A stretch of DNA of 64,000 nt from Cricetomys ansorgei (lineage: Eukaryota; Chordata; Mammalia; Rodentia; Nesomyidae). The notes beneath the pieces are model-generated. The model made no database searches and had not been told where the DNA came from. It worked only from the letters and a program-made list of their open reading frames with translations. The DNA lies in contig JAMJFZ010001133.1 in the NCBI GenBank assembly GCA_026225945.1, forward strand, positions 806,001 through 870,000, given 5' to 3'. Below are positions 58,026 through 64,000 of this stretch, piece after piece; position 1 is the first letter of the stretch; each line of letters begins with the position of its first letter. A program made the translations under genes and the position numbers.

Positions 58026-59705
58026 AGAAAGATCCCAAGTAGACATCCTCAGAAAATAGCACAAGCATAAATATTGACAATAGAATATGTTAATTAAGTG
58101 ATTTGCATATAGGGTAGATTGCAATAATTTCTCTGCCCCTTCTCCTCTGTGTATAAACACACGACTTGTGACAGCGTTTGTGGTGGCAGAGCATGGTTGT
58201 GATTGAGAAGCAGAAAGTCCCATCAACTATAGGATATCAAAAGAAAACCCACCTACACAGCATGGTTCTGTTCAACAGCTACTAGCTAGCTGAGCTCCAC
58301 CCTAATTGTCACAAAAGATGTGGCGTTGAGCAAACAAGCCTTGACTATTTTTCCTCAATAAATGTACAGCAGGTCCTCCCAATAGGGCCAGTCTCCATTC
58401 AGCAAACACTCGGCCTGTGTTGGACACACCCTCCCATCTGCAGTCTCAGTTGCAGCCACTTACCATGCAGCTGAGGCTGAGCACTTCCTGTAAACTTAAA
58501 CTGTACTCTTGGGGGTCCTGTGAACACCCTATCTACTGATTACATATTCATCTTCCACCTCCATTACTTCCCATTTTCTATATGATCAGAATCTATGAAG
58601 CCCGCAGCAACTCTTCATCTGTCTATCAGAATAGCTAAAGGCCAGGTGTCAAAGCCGTGAGAACAATCTCTTCCTCAAAACACCTACCATGACAGTAAAC
58701 CCATCTGGACACAGAAGGTACTTGGTGTTGCAGACACACAGATCTGCTCTATACATCTTATCAAAGAGCTTGCAAGCCTCTAGGCACTGAGAGGTCTTGC
58801 TGATTGACTTAGAGCATTAAGGTAAGGACCCAAGAATTTGTTGCTCACTGCTATGGCACACCGAGTATCACACCAAGAGATGCTGCAGTGACTGGAACAG
58901 CTACCTTCTCTGCCTGACCCTACACTGTTAACAGACAATTTTATAGGGAGACCCAGGCAGAACAGTTCAGGGATACTGTTGGTTTTCATCTGGGTCTTAG
59001 GGTCTGAACATTTTATGCCTGAGAAATACATATTTGGTGGCACTTTTAGATTCTGTAATTTAATGAAATCCTTAGGTTTTCAAGCAGTGTCTTTAAATAT
59101 AAATACCTAGTATGACCAACTCTTTTGATATGATGAATTTTAAATAATTTTTACTGATTAAAGGAGAACTCAAAAATAAGTCTTTAAGTGGTGAATAACT
59201 CATGTACTCTGACAAAAATAAGAGTATTGTTTTCCAAATTTAATAACAATTTTCTTTATTTAACCACCTTTTGAAGTTATTTTATGTATTTTTGATTATC
59301 TTCTTTAAATTTCTAAGAAAGTAAAACTTCTTTAAATTAATATGCTGAGAACAAAAAGATAAAATTTATTTAATGGAAACATATGTTTGTTTTGAAGACA
59401 ATCATTCTCAGACTATTTCTTGTTTTCTAACAACATCAGCCACGACTGTAGTCTCTGTATTTAAATTTTTAATGCATTTAAAATGCGTAAACAAGGCTTG
59501 CATTTATTTTATTTATTGTTTTTCACTCCTCTTTGAGCTAACTGAAACAGCCTTTAGGGAATATTTAAATTAAACTCAAGATATTTACATGAAAGCACCA
59601 TGTGTGAATGACAAGAAATTCACATTAAAATACACCAAAAGTACACCTGAGTTTCTTTTTTATTATTTAAATGAAAAAGTTAAGAAATGATAATTACAGT
59701 ACGAC

Positions 59706-59725
59706 TCGACTCAAGTTAGAGTCGA
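59706..59725. repeat. Short inverted repeat, 7-bp arms
   Basis: TCGACTC and GAGTCGA flank the loop AAGTTA. The arms are short and chance occurrence is plausible; noted because each arm contains a CpG in otherwise AT-rich DNA. Confidence 0.85.
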
Positions 59726-59737
59726 AGTTTCTAAATA

Positions 59738-59947
59738 TTTATTTTATTTTTAGTTATGTGTGTATGTCCGTGTGATGGTGTGTACACCTGAGTGCAGTAC
59801 TTAAAGAGGTCAGAAGAGGGCGTTAGGTCCCCTGGAGCTGGAGTGAGAGATGTTTGTGAACCACCCGAAGTGGATGTTGGAAACCCAACACCAGTCCTTC
59901 GGGAGAGCAGCAGTTTCTCTTAACCATCGACCTGACTCTCTAGCCCC
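59738..59947 (-). mobile_element. B3-like SINE
   Basis: The plus strand shows 'aaagaggtcagaagagggcgttaggtcccctggagctggag', 'tttgtgaaccaccc' and 'cttaaccatcgacctgactctctagcccc', a minus-strand B3 with the head at the right end. Confidence 0.88.
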
Positions 59948-60879
59948 TGAGTGGAAATTCAAGAGATAAGCCACGTGGGTTTAAAACTCCTGCTGTTTCC
60001 TACAGAGCACGGGAGCTCATGTTCCTGATCGTCCAACCTATGTTTTCTGCCCTTCTGTCTCTGTCTCTTGTCTTTGCGAAGTGAGGTGGCATAAGATATG
60101 CCACTGTTAGCATTACTCTCATTTTTCTTCTTTCAGAAAAGAAAGGGAATAGAGAAATCAGACAGTACTTACGCCCTTAGTAGATTGAATTGCATGTTCT
60201 TTTAAAGTAAAAGAAATAGGTGGAAGGAGTGGTCTGTGACTTTCTTGTAGGAAAATAATAAAAAGTTGAGTCAGTAGACCTTATTTAAATCTGTATTGGA
60301 CAGTGATGGTGTTTTAGTAAGGAAAAACATACTTCTAAAAAGAGGTATCCCTTATCCAGTGAGAAAATGAGTCGGTGGATTGGGGGTAGGGTGTTTCTAT
60401 CCCACATCAAGGGTGTGAAATTCAGCACAAACTTACAGTAACACGGTGTAGCTTGTGTCTCACTCCTAACTGAGAACTTATTTTTGGTGCCTCTAAATCT
60501 GTCACTTGCTTGTTTTCATGTTCTCCCCTTAGAATTCAGGAGTGTCCTGAAAATGTGCTCCATGTTCTGCCTTGTCAGGAGGCAACTGACACTGTTTATA
60601 AAGAAAATCAGCACTGTGTGTGTGATTCTGTGATGTTCAGAAGTGTCTCGGCAGTATCATGAGGCCTGACTCAGATTTATAATGTCAGACTCCAACCACT
60701 GTGGCTTCAGAATCAAGCCACCAGAACAAAAACGAGTTAAACAAAAAATGAAGATGTGTTTTCTGCAAAGCTGTTGTGATGGAAGGCATCATCTGTGGTC
60801 AGCCTTGTCTAACTATGGGGATAAAACATACACGCGTTTCAAGACACACAAAGTGCTCATTAGTGCAGTACAAACAGCT

Positions 60880-60942
60880 CTGCGGAGTGCTTACGTAGCT
60901 TGCAGTAGGCTCTAAGTTCAATCCCTAGTACTGAAAAAGCAA
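60880..60942 (+). mobile_element. ID SINE, partial
   Basis: The string 'gtgcttacgtagcttgcagtaggctctaagttcaatccctagtactgaaaaagcaa' has the ID layout: a tRNA-Ala-derived body with 'gttcaatccc' as B box and an A-rich tail. The 5' end is degenerate. Confidence 0.65.
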
Positions 60943-61200
60943 CTGGGGCTGGGGAAATGGCTCCTATGGCAAAGTGCTGGCTGTCAATCATGAGGGGCCC
61001 AGGTCCAGATACATAAGACAAGCTGAAAAGGCTTAGTGTGGTGATGTGTCTGTGATCCCAGAGTTGGAGAAAGTGAGACAGTGAGATCCTTGGAGTTGAC
61101 TAGCCAATCAGCTTTGCGCAGTCAATAAACATCTTGTTCAGTGACACAGCTTGTCCAAACCATCCTTGGAGAGTTACCAAGGAAGACGCCTAGCATTGAC
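60943..61200 (+). mobile_element. B4-like SINE
   Basis: It opens 'ctggggctggggaaatggctcctatggcaaagtgctggctg', then gives a B1-type portion ('gtgtggtgatgtgtctgtgatcccagag') and a tail segment resembling B4 ('ttaccaaggaagacgcctagcattgaccc'). It runs into the TC/CA/GA microsatellite. Confidence 0.7.
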
Positions 61201-61236
61201 CCATGGCATGTGTATGTATATGTGCGTGTGATATTC

Positions 61237-61241
<5 letters not shown>

Positions 61242-61279
<38 letters not shown>

Positions 61280-61284
61280 GAGAA

Positions 61285-61319
<35 letters not shown>

Positions 61320-61322
61320 AAC
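61242..61322. repeat. Three-part microsatellite (TC)n-(CA)n-(GA)n
   Basis: About 27 bases of TC, about 12 of CA and about 43 of GA (with two AAAG breaks) run consecutively. The TC and GA blocks are complementary, so one strand can fold back on itself. Confidence 0.93.
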
Positions 61323-61654
61323 AGAGTTGTTGAAGCTGACTACAATAATTAAGATCCTAATTTTGATAAATGGTAATTAACTAAAAAACTAAATTAACTA
61401 ACAACTCACTGTGAGAACTGGGAAAATAGGGACTTTTATAATAGGTCTATTAAAATAGCAGCTTAACTATAGAACAGTTAGTCATGTTTACATAGAAGTA
61501 AACAACAGAACATTTGGATTCAGACACTGAATTTTGGCTACCAGGATATCAAATTCTGATATAGCCCAAGGTGAACTGAACATAGAAGCAGAAGACCTTG
61601 CTTGGTCGGGTCACTGTCTATCACCTCTCAGGCAAGAACGTCACTTCCATATTA

Positions 61655-62005
61655 GTCGCTTTTCTTGTCGCTGTGTCAAAATAGCTGAAAATAGCAACTT
61701 AAAGAGGGAAGAGTTTACCTTGGCTCACAGTTCAGGGGAGTCATGGTAGCAGGGCAGGGCTGGCTGGCTACATCGTATCCACAGCCAGGGAGCTGAGAGG
61801 TGAATTCCAGTGCTCAGGGCAGTCTCCCGTTTTGGTTTAGTCCAGGGCTGTAGCCCATGGAGTGGCACCACCCGCTTTAGGGTGAGTATTTCTACCTCAA
61901 TGAGTAGGATCCGAAAACCCCCTCACAGACAGAGACATGTCCAGAGATTTGTCTCCTCAGTGACTCGATGTGCTGCGACATTGACAGTGTTGACCTCCAG
62001 CTTCT
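61655..62005 (+). repeat. Rodent interspersed repeat (copy 3 of 3)
   Basis: The segments 'cttgtcgctgtgtcaaaatagc', 'gtttaccttggctcacagttcaggg', 'cagacagagacatgtccagagatttgtctcctcagtgactcg' and 'gttgacctccag' correspond to those in the copies at 26.4 and 56.5 kb. The family is unresolved. Confidence 0.55.
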
Positions 62006-62786
62006 AAGGACTCCTCTTGTGACATGTCTGTCTTGCCTTCATGTGGGGTCATCTCGGCTGTGACAGCGGAAACACCACAGTCAGGCAGTTCTCTGCTGTC
62101 CTAGCTGCTATTTTTCCATCCACTCTCTGCCTGGCCCAATATTAGTGCGTCTGACTTAACAAGATCTACAAGCATTTATTTGCTGAAAATATGTAGTACA
62201 GTATTATTCTTTCAGAAAAAGACAAAGTGTGTCTAGCCTGTGCTAGAGAATAAGTGAAAAAATTGAAAATGTGATTATAGGTTTTCTTATTTCTTATTCT
62301 GCTTTACACAAAGCACGGAATAAGGTCAGGGACAGGTTTTGTTTTTTGTTTTTATTTTTGTTTTGAAAGAAATAGCTGTAGCTTGACATTCTCAATCACA
62401 CTAATTTTCCCTTTCCTTATAATGCAAAGAATGTTGTAGAAAGTTTGATCTCCATCCCCAGTGTGTCAAAGTGACGGCGCAAACCTCAACATGAGGAATG
62501 AAGTCAGGGAAATAACTCAAATGTTCTCACCATGAAATTCCCTTGAATTGTACTCTCTCCAAGACAGTTATATAAATTGTACGGATTGTGTAAGTCTTTG
62601 TAATAGCAGATCTGGATGAGATGCAGAACTCCAAGTTATGATCCCTGTGTCCTTTTGTTGAGTAGGTGTGCTTCTGTGTCTCTCCTCTGGAATTTGGTCT
62701 TGAAGAGTATAATTTCTGATATAGTTATAATGAATGTGGTTAGTATGTTATTTTTAAGTTTTATTAACAAATTTGATATATTTTAG

Positions 62787-62891
62787 GGAAAGTGTGTGAA
62801 TCTTCTGTCAATTACTGTGAATGCAATCCCTGCTTCAACGGTGGCTCCTGTCAGAGTGGTGTGGAATCATATTACTGCCATTGCCCATTTG
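62787..62891 (+). CDS. Fat4: Fat4 exon (inferred exon 10): fourth EGF-like domain
   Basis: This 105-nt exon is phase 1 at both ends (35 codons). It completes EGF-like 3 (GK) and then encodes EGF-like 4: [20 protein letters not shown] followed by [13 protein letters not shown](G). Six cysteines with C-x-C-x3-C spacing at the N side and the CHCPFG end are typical of a compact EGF-like module just before the first laminin-G domain of FAT4. The exon has one module and symmetric phase, so skipping it would remove most of EGF-like 4 cleanly. The acceptor atatattttag has few pyrimidines; the donor gtgagt is strong. Confidence 0.95.
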
Positions 62892-62927
62892 GTGAGTAGA
62901 ACATGTCTCTCATTAGGTGGATCTTGA

Positions 62928-63130
62928 GACCAGCTCTGTGGATACGGCTCGGTTTGTTGAGTGCTTGCCTTTATGCACAGAGACTTGGGTTTAACTGTCA
63001 GTCCCTGTAAGTGGTACACTCCCACAATCCCAGCACACAGGAAAGAAGGCAGGAGGATCAGGCATTCAAGATCATCCTTAGATGCATAGGGAGTTCAAGG
63101 CTATCCTAGACCACAAGAGACCCTGTCCTA

Positions 63131-63135
<5 letters not shown>
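62928..63135 (+). mobile_element. ID/B1 composite (B4-like) SINE
   Basis: An ID-like head ('ggctcggtttgttgagtgcttgcc') is followed by B1-like sequence ('cacaatcccagcacacaggaaagaaggcaggaggatcagg', 'gttcaaggctatcctagacc') and 'agaccctgtcctaag'. Confidence 0.75.

Positions 63136-63184
<49 letters not shown>
63136..63184. repeat. (CA)n microsatellite
   Basis: About 49 bases of uninterrupted CA at the 3' end of the preceding SINE. Confidence 0.95.
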
Positions 63185-63189
<5 letters not shown>

Positions 63190-64000
63190 TAGATGAGCAA
63201 TCTTATTATGACAATGCATGACTAAGAAAATATTAATCATTTACACAAGTTGAAGTAAAATTAAATACTTAATGCTAATTGTTTTAAAGGTTAATTATGG
63301 ACATACTACAGAGTATATCACTTTAATTTTTGTTAGAAAAGAAATTCAAGATAACAGCTTTATGGATGTCTTCTTTCAGTCTAGAACTTAATAATTAAAA
63401 TAGCCTTCAAGCACTTTCAACTCTATCTCAAATCTCTAAGAACAGCCTAAGTACTTTTTTTTTCCCACATTAGTCTAACCATTTCTGCAGATGAGTTTGG
63501 GAACTGAATGCACAGTAGGACCTTGTAGATAATTCTCAGTAGCTAATAAATCTCTGCCATTGTGTTCACTTGAGGATGAATGTTATCAGAACTTTGCACA
63601 GCGTCCACTGATTTCTTTACAGGTGTCTCCAAACATCACCCAGAAATAGGTCAGCAAGCAACTGTGATTAATCTATGTTTTTAAGGTTTCTTTACCTCTC
63701 GTCGGAAGCTGGGGCTGCATCTGTCTCTAGGGAGAATGGGGCTAGTTTTCTTGCCTTTCCTCCTGTGTTTCCACTGCTAGATGGGCCCAGAATCTTCAGT
63801 TCTACTGGCCGTAGAGAGGAATTGAGTTTCTAGAGATCAGTGAAATGTCTGTGGTGCCTGCCACTGAAGAAAACTCAACACTCTAATTTGGTTCTCTTTT
63901 TCCAATTAAGCACAACACTGAGATAATGTTAGAAGAGGAATGTAAAATTGTAACTGTGGGGCCATTTAAATAGCATAGTAGGTACAATTGCTTTCTATGC

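Larger units (their letters stand above)
54464..62786 (+). other. Fat4: Fat4 intron between the exons at 50113 and 62787
   Basis: An 8.3-kb phase-1 intron, donor gtaagg and an A/T-rich acceptor (atatattttag). It carries a probable L1-derived repeat at 54.5-55.0 kb, B3-like SINEs at 55.0 and 59.7 kb, a CT/CA microsatellite at 55.85 kb, a roughly 350-bp interspersed repeat at 56.5 kb, a B2/B3 at 57.8 kb, ID and B4 elements near 61 kb, a TC/CA/GA tract at 61.24 kb and a further roughly 350-bp repeat at 61.7 kb. Nothing recognisable lies at 58.1-59.7 or 62.1-62.7 kb. Confidence 0.9.
62892..64000 (+). other. Fat4: Fat4 intron after the exon at 62787 (5' part)
   Basis: This is the start of the next intron, with donor gtgagt; the next exon, expected to begin a laminin-G domain, is outside the window. 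It contains an ID/B1-type SINE ending in a CA microsatellite. From 63.2 to 64.0 kb it is unremarkable. Confidence 0.85.

Noticed and set aside
60880..60942. tRNA gene
   Set aside because: The tRNA-like boxes belong to an ID SINE; the cloverleaf is not complete. The same applies to the B2/B3 and B4 heads.
8014..62891. Assignment to FAT1, FAT2 or FAT3
   Set aside because: The linker order, the LDANDPPVF and KGTNEYVPRF linkers, the EGF-like series and the [13 protein letters not shown] module fit FAT4 as I recall it; a formal alignment would settle it.

Overview
This window is vertebrate genomic DNA from a rodent. It carries nine internal exons, all on the + strand, of one very large gene that I identify as Fat4 (FAT atypical cadherin 4). 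The rodent call rests on the repeats: B1, B2/B3, B4 and ID SINE sequences lie throughout the introns on both strands. The copies are mostly diverged, and I cannot name the species. There is no bacterial-style gene density, no operon, no CRISPR array and no complete mobile element with coding capacity.

Layout. Positions 1-8013 are the 3' part of an upstream intron. Exons lie at 8014-8145, 14851-15112, 16370-16720, 21995-22917, 23884-24058, 39584-39764, 48060-48310, 50113-54463 and 62787-62891. The window ends inside the next intron. All junctions obey GT-AG and the codon phases join exactly. Together they give about 6.7 kb of coding sequence, or 2,243 codons. I estimate this as residues 1,730 to 3,973 of a protein of about 4,980 residues; the numbering is from memory, not from an alignment. 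The exons encode about 18 complete extracellular cadherin repeats, a cysteine-poor stretch before the EGF block, and the four consecutive EGF-like domains. The first exon of the gene (signal peptide and N-terminal cadherins) lies upstream. The laminin-G domains, transmembrane helix and cytoplasmic tail lie downstream.

The giant 4.35-kb exon at 50113-54463 is interrupted by one extra G in a G-run at 52607-52611. Without it the exon is open throughout and has symmetric phase. Everything on both sides is intact, so I read this as an assembly or sequencing error or a rare allele, not as decay of the gene.

The introns (about 57 kb) hold SINEs, microsatellites, a 24-bp minisatellite (4226-4418), several older interspersed repeats, a possible LTR-like block (30209-30800) and a few structural motifs. 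The clearest of these is a perfect 13-bp inverted repeat at 40863-40894. I found no convincing second gene, RNA gene or new biological system. The most useful leads are the frameshift, the non-canonical cadherin linkers, the in-frame exons with weak splice sites, and the hairpin and quadruplex motifs.
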